A stretch of DNA of 20,140 bases, taken from the NCBI GenBank assembly GCA_022824605.1, contig JAJDZO010000140.1, forward strand, positions 1 to 20,140, given 5' to 3'. This DNA comes from Acidimicrobiia bacterium. GTDB lineage: Bacteria; Actinomycetota; Acidimicrobiia; Acidimicrobiales; Aldehydirespiratoraceae. How positions within the stretch are numbered: the first letter of the stretch is position 1; each line of letters begins with the position of its first letter. Shown here in pieces: positions 1 to 7,245 of the stretch. The translations under genes were made by a program, and so were the position numbers. The notes beneath the pieces were generated by a model. That model ran no database searches and was not told the DNA's origin. It saw only the letters and a list, made by a program, of their open reading frames with translations.

Positions 1-2195
1 CGCCAGTCGCCGATCTCGTCCCGGAATCGCTCCACCACCACGGTGCGGTCGTCGGGCACCGCGCCGGTGGCGTCGGCCTGGTCGTCGAGGTATGCGAGCA
101 GGTTGGTAGCGGCCGCGTCGTCGAGACCGCAACTCTGGCGCAGCCGGGCGGCGGACGCGTCGTCGTCGCTGGACCGGAGCTCCCGCACCAGGCGGCCCAC
201 CGCTCGGCCCAGTTCGATGGGACGGCCCGGTCCGTCGCCGTGCCAGAACGGCATCTTGCCCAACTCGCCGGGAGCGGGGGTCACCACCACCCGCTCGAAG
301 GTGATGTCCACGATGCGCCAGGCGGACGCGCCCAACAGGAACGTCTCACCCACCCGGCTCTCGTACACCATCTCCTCGTCGAGTTCGCCCACTCGGGTGC
401 CGTCGGGCAGGAACACGCCGAACAGGCCCCGGTCGGGAATGGTCCCCGCGTTGGTGACCGCCAGCCGCTGGGCACCGGCTCGGCCTCTCAGCACCCCGCT
501 GACCCGGTCCCACACCACCCGGGGCCGCAACTCGGAGAACTCCTCGGCCGGGTAGGTGCCTGACAGCAGTTCCAGCACGCTGTGCAGCACCTCGTCGGAA
601 AGCTCGGCGAAGCCCGCCGATCGTCGCAGCACGGCCGCCAGCCGCTCCACCGGCCAGTCGTCCATGGCGCACATGGCCACGATCTGCTGGGCGGCCACGT
701 CCAGCGGGTTGCGCAGGCAGCGGGTGTGCTCCACCTCGCCGGCATGCATGCGCTCCACCACTGTGGCCGCCTCCAGCAGATCGGCACGGTGTTTGGGGAA
801 TATCCGGCCCCGGCTGGGTTCGCCCACCCGATGCCCGGCCCGGCCGATGCGCTGCAGCCCGGAGGCCACCGATCCGGGCGAGGCCACCTGCACGACCAGG
901 TCCACCGCGCCCATGTCGATGCCGAGCTCCAGCGTGGACGTGGCCACCAGGCCCTTCAACTCGCCCCGCTTGAGTTCGTCCTCGATGAGCAGGCGGCGCG
1001 GCCGCGACAGCGAGCCGTGGTGAGCCTTCACCAGTTCGACCCCGTCGGCCGGCCCGACCCCTGTCTGTTCATCACCCAGCCCGATCGCCGGTGGCTGCGG
1101 AAGCGTCTCAGGCGCCTGCACCAGGCTCTGGATCGACTCGCCCACATGCTGCGGACCGTCCGTACCGGACGAACGCCGGCCGGCTTGCTGCGGCCGCGTC
1201 CCGACACTCGACTCACGACTGGATTCGGCCTCGGCGTCGGCCTCGAGGTGCAACTCGTTGAGTCGGGCTGCGAGACGCTCCGCCAGCCGGCGGGCGTTGG
1301 AGAAGATCAGCGTGGACTGATGGGACTGCACCAGCTCCAGCAGGCGGGGATGGACGGCGGGCCAGATGCTGCGCCGCTGGAGCCCGGCCGCTGCACCCGC
1401 CGAGGCCGGCGGTTCGACCGTCTCGCCCAGCGAGGCCATGTCGGCCACCGGGACCACCACCTCCACATCGAGTTCCTTGCGGACCCCGGCGTCCACCACG
1501 GTGACCGGACGCGGCACGGCCGCGCCGCCGGGTCCGGCCTCGAATCCGCCCAGGAATCGGGCGATCTCGTCGAGGGGTCGCTGCGTGGCCGACAGCGCGA
1601 TGCGCTGGGGCGAGCGCTCGCACAGCTCATCCAACCGCTCCAGCGACACCATCAGGTGGGTGCCCCGCTTGGTGGCGGCCACCGCATGGATCTCATCGAT
1701 GATCACATGGCGCACCCCGGTGAGGGTCTCCCGGGCACGGCTGGTCAGCATCAGGAACAGCGACTCGGGCGTGGTGATCAGCACGTTCGGCGGATGCCGC
1801 ACGAGCTGTCGGCGCTCGTTGGCCGGAGTGTCACCGGTGCGTACCCCTACGGTCGGCACCTGCACCGTGACGCCGAGTCGCTCCGCGGCCAGTCGGATGC
1901 CCTGCAGCGGCGCCCGGAGGTTCTTCTCGACGTCCACCGCCAGCGCCCGCAGCGGTGAGACGTACAGCACCCGAGTGCCCTCGCCGCGTGAGCCGTTGTC
2001 GGCGGCCATGAGCCGGTCGATGGCCCACAGGAATGCGGCCAGCGTCTTGCCCGTGCCGGTGGGAGCACACACCAGCGTGTGGTCGCCGGCCGCGATGGGT
2101 GGCCAGCCCTGAGCCTGGGGCGCGGTCGGCTCAGAGAACGTCGACGTGAACCAGGCTCGAGTCGGCTCCGAAAAACCTCCGAGCACCTCAGCCAT
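1..2195 (-). CDS. lhr: Lhr-type ATP-dependent DNA helicase, 3' end outside window
   Basis: Superfamily 2 helicase of the Lhr group, cytoplasmic and linked in actinobacteria to DNA repair; it translocates 3'-5' on DNA using ATP. About 731 N-terminal residues are present, and the gene runs off the left edge (full-length actinobacterial Lhr is about 1500 residues). Motifs in order: Walker A APTGTGKT near residue 46, VRTGDTP with a following ER, DEIH (motif II), SATQR (motif III), NARRLAERL, AHHGSLSRPRR, then TSTLELGIDMG and QRIGRAGH (motifs V-VI). The following Lhr winged-helix region is also present. A low-complexity, acidic and Gln/Pro-rich insert of about 75 residues (roughly 315-390) separates the two RecA lobes; a linker here is normal, its sequence is not conserved. 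The ATG at 2195 gives the family-typical start MAEVLGGFSEPTRAWF. It overlaps the TGA of an upstream mini-ORF (TGATG). Confidence 0.95.
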   Translation of the reverse strand, partial: MAEVLGGFSEPTRAWFTSTFSEPTAPQAQGWPPIAAGDHTLVCAPTGTGKTLAAFLWAIDRLMAADNGSRGEGTRVLYVSPLRALAVDVEKNLRAPLQGIRLAAERLGVTVQVPTVGVRTGDTPANERRQLVRHPPNVLITTPESLFLMLTSRARETLTGVRHVIIDEIHAVAATKRGTHLMVSLERLDELCERSPQRIALSATQRPLDEIARFLGGFEAGPGGAAVPRPVTVVDAGVRKELDVEVVVPVADMASLGETVEPPASAGAAAGLQRRSIWPAVHPRLLELVQSHQSTLIFSNARRLAERLAARLNELHLEADAEAESSRESSVGTRPQQAGRRSSGTDGPQHVGESIQSLVQAPETLPQPPAIGLGDEQTGVGPADGVELVKAHHGSLSRPRRLLIEDELKRGELKGLVATSTLELGIDMGAVDLVVQVASPGSVASGLQRIGRAGHRVGEPSRGRIFPKHRADLLEAATVVERMHAGEVEHTRCLRNPLDVAAQQIVAMCAMDDWPVERLAAVLRRSAGFAELSDEVLHSVLELLSGTYPAEEFSELRPRVVWDRVSGVLRGRAGAQRLAVTNAGTIPDRGLFGVFLPDGTRVGELDEEMVYESRVGETFLLGASAWRIVDITFERVVVTPAPGELGKMPFWHGDGPGRPIELGRAVGRLVRELRSSDDDASAARLRQSCGLDDAAATNLLAYLDDQADATGAVPDDRTVVVERFRDEIGDW

Positions 2196-2233
2196 CACGA
2201 CGCCCCGAACCCGGCAAGCACCTCAGCGATCAC
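2164..2233 (-). repeat. 35-bp tandem duplication covering the lhr start
   Basis: Two adjacent 35-base units (2233-2199 and 2198-2164, minus strand) match at 25 of 35 positions, including 16 of the first 17. Both begin GTGAT and both encode xAEVLxGF in the GTG frame (VIAEVLAGF and VMAEVLGGF). Because 35 is not a multiple of three, the first copy is out of frame with lhr and ends at the TGA created at the junction. Confidence 0.7.
2195..2233 (-). CDS. Putative 12-codon leaderless leader ORF of lhr
   Basis: GTG at 2233 opens a 12-codon ORF reading VIAEVLAGFGAS, whose TGA (2197-2195) overlaps the lhr ATG by one base. A TACGGT hexamer lies exactly six bases upstream of the GTG, the same arrangement seen before other genes in this window. 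The peptide copies the N-terminus of Lhr itself (MAEVLGGF). The ORF therefore looks like the former lhr start, cut off by a 35-bp tandem duplication that is not a multiple of three. Translation of lhr may now depend on termination and reinitiation at TGATG. Expression is inferred, not shown. Confidence 0.45.
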   Translation of the reverse strand: MIAEVLAGFGAS

Positions 2234-2239
2234 GCCGCC

Positions 2240-2245
2240 ACCGTA
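2240..2245 (-). promoter_or_regulatory. -10 element for lhr leader (TACGGT-N6-GTG)
   Basis: TACGGT on the minus strand is followed by six bases (ggcggc) and the GTG at 2233, so transcription would start at or next to the first codon. There is no clear -35. Confidence 0.5.
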
Positions 2246-2278
2246 CCGACGCCTTGAGACACCCGCGGTGCGGACCCC

Positions 2279-2284
2279 TACAGT
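2279..2284 (+). promoter_or_regulatory. -10 element, leaderless LLM gene (TACAGT-N6-ATG)
   Basis: TACAGT lies six bases before the ATG at 2291. A TTGAGA at 2254-2259, 19 bases upstream, is a possible -35. There is no Shine-Dalgarno sequence. The divergent lhr leader promoter is about 35 bp away on the other strand. Confidence 0.5.
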
Positions 2285-2290
2285 GAGCCC

Positions 2291-3238
2291 ATGACTCATC
2301 CGTTCCGATTCGGCGTGGAGCTGAAGACACCATTGAGCGGGCTCACCTGGGCGCAGACCGCGCAGCGGGTGGAGGAACTCGGCTTCTCCAATCTGGTCGT
2401 GCCCGACCATTTCGACGACCAGCTCGCAGTGGGACCGGCGCTGGCCGCCGCGGCCGCGGCCACCTCCACCCTGCGCTTGAGCGCCCTCGTGTACGGCAAC
2501 GACTACCGCCACCCGGTGATGGTGGCCAAAGAGGTCGCCACCCTCGACGTGCTCTCCGGCGGCCGGATGGACCTGGGCCTCGGCGCGGGCTGGAAACGCG
2601 TCGATTACGACGAGGCCGGGCTGCCCTACGACCCGCCCGGAGTGCGCATCGACCGGATGGTGGAGTCGTTGCAGATCATCCGCCGTCTTTTCGAGGACGG
2701 TCCGGTCACCTTCGAGGGCGAGCACTACACGACCAACGGCCTTGAGGGACTCCCCAAGCCGGTGCAGTCGCCGGTGCCGGTGGTAATCGGCGGGGGCGGT
2801 CGCCGGATGCTCCACCTGGCGGGCCGCCATGCCGACATCGTGGGCGTGAACGCCAACCTGCGCTCCGGCGAGATCGGACTCGACGCCATGAACGACGTCC
2901 TCGGCGCCGACCGCTTCGACGCCAAGCTCGAATGGGTGCGAGAAGGGGCCGGCGACCGCTTCGACCAGCTCGTGCTGAACGTCCTGCTCGCGGCATGGCA
3001 GGTCACGGCGGGAGGCCGGGCCACCACCGAGGCCATCGAAGCCATCGCGGCGATGTTCGGCCAGCCCGCCGACGTGGCGGCCGACATTCCGCTGCTGTTG
3101 ATCGGCTCGCCCCCCGAGATCGCCGACACCCTGCGGCAGCGCCGGGACCGCTGGGGCTTCAGCTACATCGTGTTGGGGGCCTCCAGCGTCGGCATCGAGG
3201 AGTTCGCCCCGGTGATCGCCGAACTCGACGGCGAGTAA
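2291..3238 (+). CDS. LLM-class F420-dependent oxidoreductase (MSMEG_2516-like)
   Basis: A 315-residue luciferase-like TIM-barrel protein, the usual length for single-chain F420-dependent members. Near the N-terminus it has FRFGVELKTP, then LGFSNLVVPDHF (about 31-42), YRHPVMVAKEVATLDVLSGGR and LGLGAGW (about 73-102). PVVIGGGGRRMLHLAGRHAD follows in the middle. As I recall it, this pattern fits the MSMEG_2516/TIGR03621 subfamily, which is assigned to F420 rather than FMN. Such enzymes transfer hydride between reduced F420 and a small organic substrate in the cytoplasm; the substrate cannot be read from sequence. The ATG is set by the hexamer six bases upstream. The last residues, ELDGE, are encoded by the first unit of an 18-bp tandem repeat that continues past the stop. 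Confidence 0.9.
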   Translation: MTHPFRFGVELKTPLSGLTWAQTAQRVEELGFSNLVVPDHFDDQLAVGPALAAAAAATSTLRLSALVYGNDYRHPVMVAKEVATLDVLSGGRMDLGLGAGWKRVDYDEAGLPYDPPGVRIDRMVESLQIIRRLFEDGPVTFEGEHYTTNGLEGLPKPVQSPVPVVIGGGGRRMLHLAGRHADIVGVNANLRSGEIGLDAMNDVLGADRFDAKLEWVREGAGDRFDQLVLNVLLAAWQVTAGGRATTEAIEAIAAMFGQPADVAADIPLLLIGSPPEIADTLRQRRDRWGFSYIVLGASSVGIEEFAPVIAELDGE

Positions 3239-3312
3239 CGACTCGACAGCGGGTAGCTACTCGACGGCGAGCAGCAACTCGACAGCGCGCAGCTACTCGA
3301 CGGCGAGCAGCG
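3223..3312 (+). repeat. Five-unit 18-bp tandem repeat spanning the end of the LLM gene
   Basis: Five contiguous 18-base units begin at 3223, 3241, 3259, 3277 and 3295, consensus ACTCGACRGCGNGYAGCN. Units 1, 3 and 5 carry GACGGCGAG and units 2 and 4 carry GACAGCG, so there is also a 36-bp period. Unit 1 encodes the final codons and TAA stop of the LLM gene. Reading on in frame gives hexapeptides of LDGEQ/LDSAQ type. TAA and TAG fall at the site that is CAG (Gln) in units 3-5, and a third stop (TGA) follows at 3316-3318. Confidence 0.9.
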
Positions 3313-3355
3313 GCTGTGAGGCTCCGTCGATCGGTGGAAGCAGGCAACGCCGGGT

Positions 3356-3372
3356 CGTTCGGCCTGCGAACG
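3356..3372 (+). promoter_or_regulatory. Inverted repeat overlapping the -35 region of the DtxR-family gene
   Basis: CGTTCG-GCCTG-CGAACG is a perfect six-base inverted repeat with a five-base centre. It ends 14 bp before the -10 hexamer of the regulator gene, so it covers the -35 position. That is where a repressor would block its own promoter. It does not match the classical DtxR box closely, so the bound protein is inferred. Confidence 0.45.
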
Positions 3373-3386
3373 GCTCCGCCGCCGAA

Positions 3387-3392
3387 TATGGT
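3387..3392 (+). promoter_or_regulatory. -10 element, leaderless regulator gene (TATGGT-N6-ATG)
   Basis: TATGGT lies exactly six bases before the ATG at 3399, with no Shine-Dalgarno sequence. An ATG inside the hexamer (3388) opens only a four-codon frame, so it is not the start. Confidence 0.55.
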
Positions 3393-3398
3393 TGAACC

Positions 3399-4094
3399 AT
3401 GACCGCGACGACGACCGAGGCCACGCCGTACGAGTCGCCGGAGTGGCACCCGGCATTCGAGGAGTACTGCGAGACGATCTTCGAGTTGGCCGAGGACGAC
3501 CTCGACGTCATCCAGGCCCGCATCGCCGACCGCTTGGAGATCTCGCGGCCCGCCGTGTCGGAGATGATCCGGCGAATGCAAGCCGAAGGCCTCGTCGAAG
3601 AGGGCAGGGGCACCATCACGCTCACAACGAGAGGCCACTCGCTGGCCGAGACGGTGGTGCGCCGTCACCGTCTGGCCGAGTGCTTCCTCACCGAGATCCT
3701 GGGACTCTCCTGGGCAGAAGCCCATCAGGAGGCGGGCAAATGGGAGCACATCATCTCACCGTCGGTCGAAAAGGCCATGACCCGGGTGCTTGAGGAGCCG
3801 ACTACCTGCCCGCACGGCAACCCGATCCCCGGCTCGGCCTATGTGGCGCCGGAGATGGTCGCTCTCGACGCGTTGGAGGTGGGACGATCCTTCACCGTGC
3901 AGCGCATACCCGAGGAGCTGGAGTTCCAACCCGGGATGCTCGAGTTCCTTGAGGGGGCCAGGGTCACCCCGGGGTCGACAGGAAGTGTCACGGCTCGTGC
4001 CCCCGACGGCACGTTCACTCTCGAGGTCGAAGGCGAGGCCGTGGGCCTCAGCGAGTACGCCACCTCACGCATCCTCGTCACAACCGCTGACTGA
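3399..4094 (+). CDS. DtxR/MntR-family metal-dependent transcriptional regulator
   Basis: A 231-residue cytoplasmic repressor of metal homeostasis. It has an N-terminal winged helix (about 20-80, recognition segment RPAVSEMIRRMQAEGLV), a dimerisation and metal-binding domain (about 85-150) and a C-terminal FeoA/SH3-like domain (about 155-231). Compared with DtxR, His79, Glu83, His98, Glu105 and His106 are kept (H90, E94, H109, E116, H117), as is the family motif CPHGNPIPG. Met10 is Glu (E22) and Cys102 is Gly (G113). An acidic residue at the Met10 position resembles Asp8 of Bacillus MntR, which suggests manganese rather than iron sensing; this is inference. Orthologues such as IdeR keep both Met and Cys. 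No metal transporter gene lies beside it, so the regulon must be elsewhere. A palindrome over its own -35 suggests autoregulation. Confidence 0.93.
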   Translation: MTATTTEATPYESPEWHPAFEEYCETIFELAEDDLDVIQARIADRLEISRPAVSEMIRRMQAEGLVEEGRGTITLTTRGHSLAETVVRRHRLAECFLTEILGLSWAEAHQEAGKWEHIISPSVEKAMTRVLEEPTTCPHGNPIPGSAYVAPEMVALDALEVGRSFTVQRIPEELEFQPGMLEFLEGARVTPGSTGSVTARAPDGTFTLEVEGEAVGLSEYATSRILVTTAD

Positions 4095-4102
4095 CGTCCT
4101 GC

Positions 4103-4121
4103 TCCCCTGCCCCGTAGGGGA
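4103..4121 (+). terminator. Terminator-like hairpin after the DtxR-family gene
   Basis: TCCCCT and AGGGGA form a perfect 6-bp stem around a seven-base loop, starting eight bases after the stop codon. No T tract follows, so this is a weak candidate of the kind common in GC-rich actinobacteria. Confidence 0.35.
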
Positions 4122-4150
4122 AGTCGACTAACGGGTTCTGGTCGCGCTGG

Positions 4151-4156
4151 TAGGGT
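4151..4156 (+). promoter_or_regulatory. -10 element, leaderless SDR gene (TAGGGT-N6-GTG)
   Basis: TAGGGT is followed by six bases (cgctag) and the GTG at 4163. No -35 is recognisable. Confidence 0.5.
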
Positions 4157-4162
4157 CGCTAG

Positions 4163-4942
4163 GTGAGGCGGTTTGCCGGTCAGGTTGTGGTTGTCACTGG
4201 TTCGGCTACCGGTATCGGGGCTGCCACTGCTCTGCGCTTCGCGACCGAGGGAGCCAACGTGGCCTGCCTCGACATCAACGAGGCCGACAACGACGCCACG
4301 GCGGCGGCGGCACGGTCCGAGGGGGTCGAGGCTCTGGGGCTGAGGTGCGATGTGCGGTCACGCGACGACCAGCAGGACGCCTTCGACCGTGTGATGGGCG
4401 CCTGGGGACGCATCGATGTGCTGGTGGCCTGCGCGGGGGTCTACGTCGGCGGACCGCTGGCGGAGATCCCCCTCGAGCGCTGGGACGACATCGTGGCCGT
4501 CAACCTCACCGGGGTGCTGATCTCCAACAGCCTGGCCGCGCCGATCATGACCGCTCAGCGGCGGGGCTCGATCATCAACATCGCCTCCATGGCCGCCAAG
4601 ACGAGTTGGCCGTACTCGGCCGAGTACTCCGGCACCAAGAGCGGTGTGGTCGGCGTCACCCGCTCGGCTGCCATGGAACTCGGGCCCCACGGCGTGACCG
4701 TCAACGCGGTGTGCGCCGGCAACACCGTCACCGACATGGTGCGCAAGGTGGCCGCCGAGGTCGGCGCAACCGTCGACATGACCGCGGAGGAATGGCTGGA
4801 CATGAGGGCCGACGACACCGCACTCAAGCGGCTGGCCCGCCCCGAGGAGATCGCCGGGGTGGTCGCCTTCCTGGCCAGCGACGACGCCCGCTACCTGACC
4901 GGCCAAGCCATCGAGGTGGACGGCGGACTCGTCCTCAGCTGA
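4163..4942 (+). CDS. SDR-family NAD(P)-dependent oxidoreductase
   Basis: A 259-residue classical short-chain dehydrogenase/reductase with a Rossmann fold. The cofactor motif TGSATGIG lies at about residues 13-20. The dinucleotide-site acidic residue in CLDINEAD points to NAD rather than NADP. The usual NNAG motif is altered to ACAG. The catalytic Ser is in INIASMAA, with Tyr155 and Lys159 in YSGTK; the family C-terminus YLTGQAIEVDGG is present. It oxidises or reduces an alcohol/ketone pair, substrate unknown. The GTG start follows from the hexamer six bases upstream and leaves only four residues before FAGQVVVVTG. It faces the hydroxyacid dehydrogenase gene tail to tail with seven bases between the stop codons. 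Confidence 0.92.
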   Translation: MRRFAGQVVVVTGSATGIGAATALRFATEGANVACLDINEADNDATAAAARSEGVEALGLRCDVRSRDDQQDAFDRVMGAWGRIDVLVACAGVYVGGPLAEIPLERWDDIVAVNLTGVLISNSLAAPIMTAQRRGSIINIASMAAKTSWPYSAEYSGTKSGVVGVTRSAAMELGPHGVTVNAVCAGNTVTDMVRKVAAEVGATVDMTAEEWLDMRADDTALKRLARPEEIAGVVAFLASDDARYLTGQAIEVDGGLVLS

Positions 4943-4949
4943 CCGCGGG

Positions 4950-5957
4950 CTAGGCGATCCGATCGAGCATTTCGGGGCGGACCTCGTTGACGGCCGGCTC
5001 ACCGGCGAGACCGCGGCGAACCTCCTCGACAGCCAGTTCCCCCATGCGGTGACAGTTCTCGATGCAACCGGCGATGTGGGGGGTGACCACCACGTTCTCC
5101 AGCCGCCGCAGCGGGCTGTCGGGAGCCGGGGGCTCCGGGTCGGTCACGTCGAGGAAGGCGAAGATCCGCCCGGTGGCCAGTTCGTTCACCAGGGCCGACT
5201 CGTCGATGATGCTGCCCCGGGCGGTGTTGATCAGCACCGCGCCGTCGCTGAGGCGGCCCAGCAGTTCGGCATCCACCATCTGTCTGGTCTCGTCGGTGCC
5301 CGGCGCATGGATCGACACCACATCGCTGAGCTCCATCAACTCCGTCAATTCGACCCGCTCCACGCCCAACCGTCGGGCCTCGTCGTGGGCGAAGTACGGG
5401 TCGGCGACCAGGATGTTGGTCTCGAATCCGGCGAGCAGCTCGATCACATGGCGTCCGACGTTGCCGACCCCGATCAGTCCCACGGTCGAGCGGCTCAGCT
5501 CCCGGGCGTCCCAGCGGTCCCAGACCGGGCTGTCACGCCAGCCGCCGTCGCGTACATGGTTGGCCAGCGGCCAGATCCGCTTACGACCCACGATCATCAA
5601 ACCCAGCGTGGTCTCGGCCACGTCGCGGGCCAACGAAATCGAGGCGCTGGTCACCCTCATTCCCCGCTCCCACACCGCCGCGGACACGAAGCGCTTCACG
5701 CTTCCGCCCATGTGGGCCAGATGGCGCAGGCGGGGGGCGGCCGCCACCACATCGGCATCCAGAGGCGCTACTCCCCAACTGGTGATGCAGGCGTCCGCTC
5801 CGGCCAGCACATCCAGCAGGTCCTGTTTGGAGGCCGGATCGTCGCCGGGGTGGTGCACCACCTCGGCTGCGGCGGCCAGGTCGGCCAGCGCAGCGTCGCT
5901 GAACATTCGCCGGTAGTGGGCTTGCCCGACGGTGACGGCGACAACCGGTCTGGTCAT
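4950..5957 (-). CDS. D-isomer-specific 2-hydroxyacid dehydrogenase
   Basis: A 335-residue NAD-dependent dehydrogenase that interconverts a 2-keto acid and a D-2-hydroxy acid in the cytoplasm. It has an N-terminal substrate domain and a Rossmann domain with GVGNVG at 163-168 and Asp186 ending the second strand, which favours NAD. All three catalytic residues are present: Arg247 in NTARGSIIDE, Glu275 in VTDPEPP and His294 in TPHIAG. The start chosen is ATG at 5957, preceded by AGGTGG four bases upstream; an in-frame ATG at 5972 lacks such a site. It is the last gene of the five-gene minus-strand operon, 46 bases after the FGGY kinase gene. It probably processes an acid made from the aldolase product. 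The exact substrate (glycerate, lactate or another) is not readable. Confidence 0.92.
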   Translation of the reverse strand: MTRPVVAVTVGQAHYRRMFSDAALADLAAAAEVVHHPGDDPASKQDLLDVLAGADACITSWGVAPLDADVVAAAPRLRHLAHMGGSVKRFVSAAVWERGMRVTSASISLARDVAETTLGLMIVGRKRIWPLANHVRDGGWRDSPVWDRWDARELSRSTVGLIGVGNVGRHVIELLAGFETNILVADPYFAHDEARRLGVERVELTELMELSDVVSIHAPGTDETRQMVDAELLGRLSDGAVLINTARGSIIDESALVNELATGRIFAFLDVTDPEPPAPDSPLRRLENVVVTPHIAGCIENCHRMGELAVEEVRRGLAGEPAVNEVRPEMLDRIA

Positions 5958-5961
5958 CGCG

Positions 5962-5967
5962 CCACCT
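5962..5967 (-). promoter_or_regulatory. Ribosome binding site deciding the dehydrogenase start
   Basis: AGGTGG on the minus strand, four bases before the ATG at 5957. It supports this start over the upstream ATG at 5972 and fits a gene translated from inside a polycistronic message. Confidence 0.55.
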
Positions 5968-6003
5968 CGCATGGCGTCCGCCGGCCAGCGGCCACCGGTC
6001 CGA

Positions 6004-7245
6004 TCACGCGGCGCTTCCCCAAGGCGTCCACCCTAGAGCCGCGGCGGCCAGCCGGGCTGCGCCGACCGCCGGCCAGGCAGCCTCGGGCCGTGCTGCCACT
6101 GGCCGGTCGATGACGGTGGCGATCACGTCGACCAGCTCGGAGAACCGGATCCCGCCCCCCACCATCACCAGCGCGCCGCCACCATGAGCCAGATCACCGG
6201 CGCCAGCAAGAGCGTTGCGAACCGCCGCACCGCACGTCTCGAAAGCGTGGCGGGCATCGGCCGGCAGGGTCTCGGCCAGCATGGCGCCAAGCCCGCCCAG
6301 ATTCTCAGAAGCAGTCCACACCCCATCCAGTACATGGGGGCTGAGGTTCAGCGACGCCGGCAGGACGGCCACATCGGCCCGGTCGGTCACGGTGGTCAGC
6401 ACCCAGGCCGTGCCGGCCGACAGGAACAGATCGCCGGGATCGACGACGCCGAGACCGAGCGCCGCGCAGGCCTGGTCGTGACCGCCGACCACCACCGGCG
6501 TGCCGCCGTCGAGCATCAGCGCCGCGGCAGCTTCGCCCGTCAACCTGCCTGCCACCGTGCCCGACGGCCGGATCGCTGACAGCGCCGACGGATCCACGCC
6601 GGCCAGGCTGCACAACTCGTCGCTCCACTGCAGGGCGGACACGTCCATCAGCTGCATGCCCGCCGCGTTTGACGGGTTGGTGAGCCACTGTCCAGTCAGC
6701 CGGAACACGACATAGTCGTCCACCGACGCCCACCTCCCAACGGGTGCCGGATCGGCTCCGGGCTCCCGGGGGCCGAGGGACTGCAGCCCGGCGATGGTCG
6801 ACAGACCGACTCCGGGCGTGGGCGCCCAGCCGCTGACGGATCGGATCCTGGCTGCAACCTCGCGGGGCCAGTCCGTGACCACCGACCGGAATCGGGTGTC
6901 CATCCAGGTGATGGCCCGTTCGGGCCGGCCCGCGACTGGCACCGGAATCACCGATCCGCTCTGAGCGGCCACCGCCAGCGCGGCCACCCTCGCATCCGGC
7001 CCGAGCCCGACAACGGCCCGCCGGCCCGCGTCGGTGACGGCCCGCCAGATCTCAGCTGGATCCTGCTCGCTGCCTCCGTCGAGGGTCGAGCGGACGGCGA
7101 TGGGATCGGACTGGCCGGTCGACCGGATCTCACCGGCCCGGTCGACAGCAACCGCCTTGGCCGACGTGGTCCCCGCGTCCAATCCCAGCACGACATCGCC
7201 GCCGCCGGTTTGATCGGCCCCGGCGCTGCTCACCGGGTCATCCAT
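6004..7245 (-). CDS. FGGY-family carbohydrate kinase
   Basis: A 413-residue sugar or polyol kinase of the ASKHA fold, somewhat shorter than the usual 480-500. It transfers the ATP gamma-phosphate to a sugar hydroxyl. The N-terminal phosphate-binding loop is [13 protein letters not shown] (about 20-32). The catalytic Asp lies in GGHDQ near residue 256. The C-terminal lobe has [24 protein letters not shown] in place of the textbook FGGY signature. The ATG overlaps the aldolase stop codon by eight bases (ATGGATGA), so the two are translationally coupled. An adjacent kinase and DhnA-type aldolase suggests phosphorylation followed by retro-aldol cleavage of the same sugar. The pairing recalls LsrK and LsrF of quorum-signal breakdown, but no other lsr gene is here. 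The substrate is unknown (xylulose-, erythritol- and glycerol-type kinases share these motifs). Confidence 0.9.
   Translation of the reverse strand: MDDPVSSAGADQTGGGDVVLGLDAGTTSAKAVAVDRAGEIRSTGQSDPIAVRSTLDGGSEQDPAEIWRAVTDAGRRAVVGLGPDARVAALAVAAQSGSVIPVPVAGRPERAITWMDTRFRSVVTDWPREVAARIRSVSGWAPTPGVGLSTIAGLQSLGPREPGADPAPVGRWASVDDYVVFRLTGQWLTNPSNAAGMQLMDVSALQWSDELCSLAGVDPSALSAIRPSGTVAGRLTGEAAAALMLDGGTPVVVGGHDQACAALGLGVVDPGDLFLSAGTAWVLTTVTDRADVAVLPASLNLSPHVLDGVWTASENLGGLGAMLAETLPADARHAFETCGAAVRNALAGAGDLAHGGGALVMVGGGIRFSELVDVIATVIDRPVAARPEAAWPAVGAARLAAAALGWTPWGSAA

Noticed and set aside
582..1958. Long plus-strand open frame (458 codons) opposite lhr
   Set aside because: It lies wholly antisense to clear Lhr motifs; its product is His/Gln/Arg-rich with no family pattern, as expected of a shadow frame in GC-rich DNA.
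3223..3312. 18-bp repeats as a CRISPR array or iteron origin
   Set aside because: The units are contiguous with no spacers, begin inside a coding sequence in frame and have no cas or replication gene nearby.
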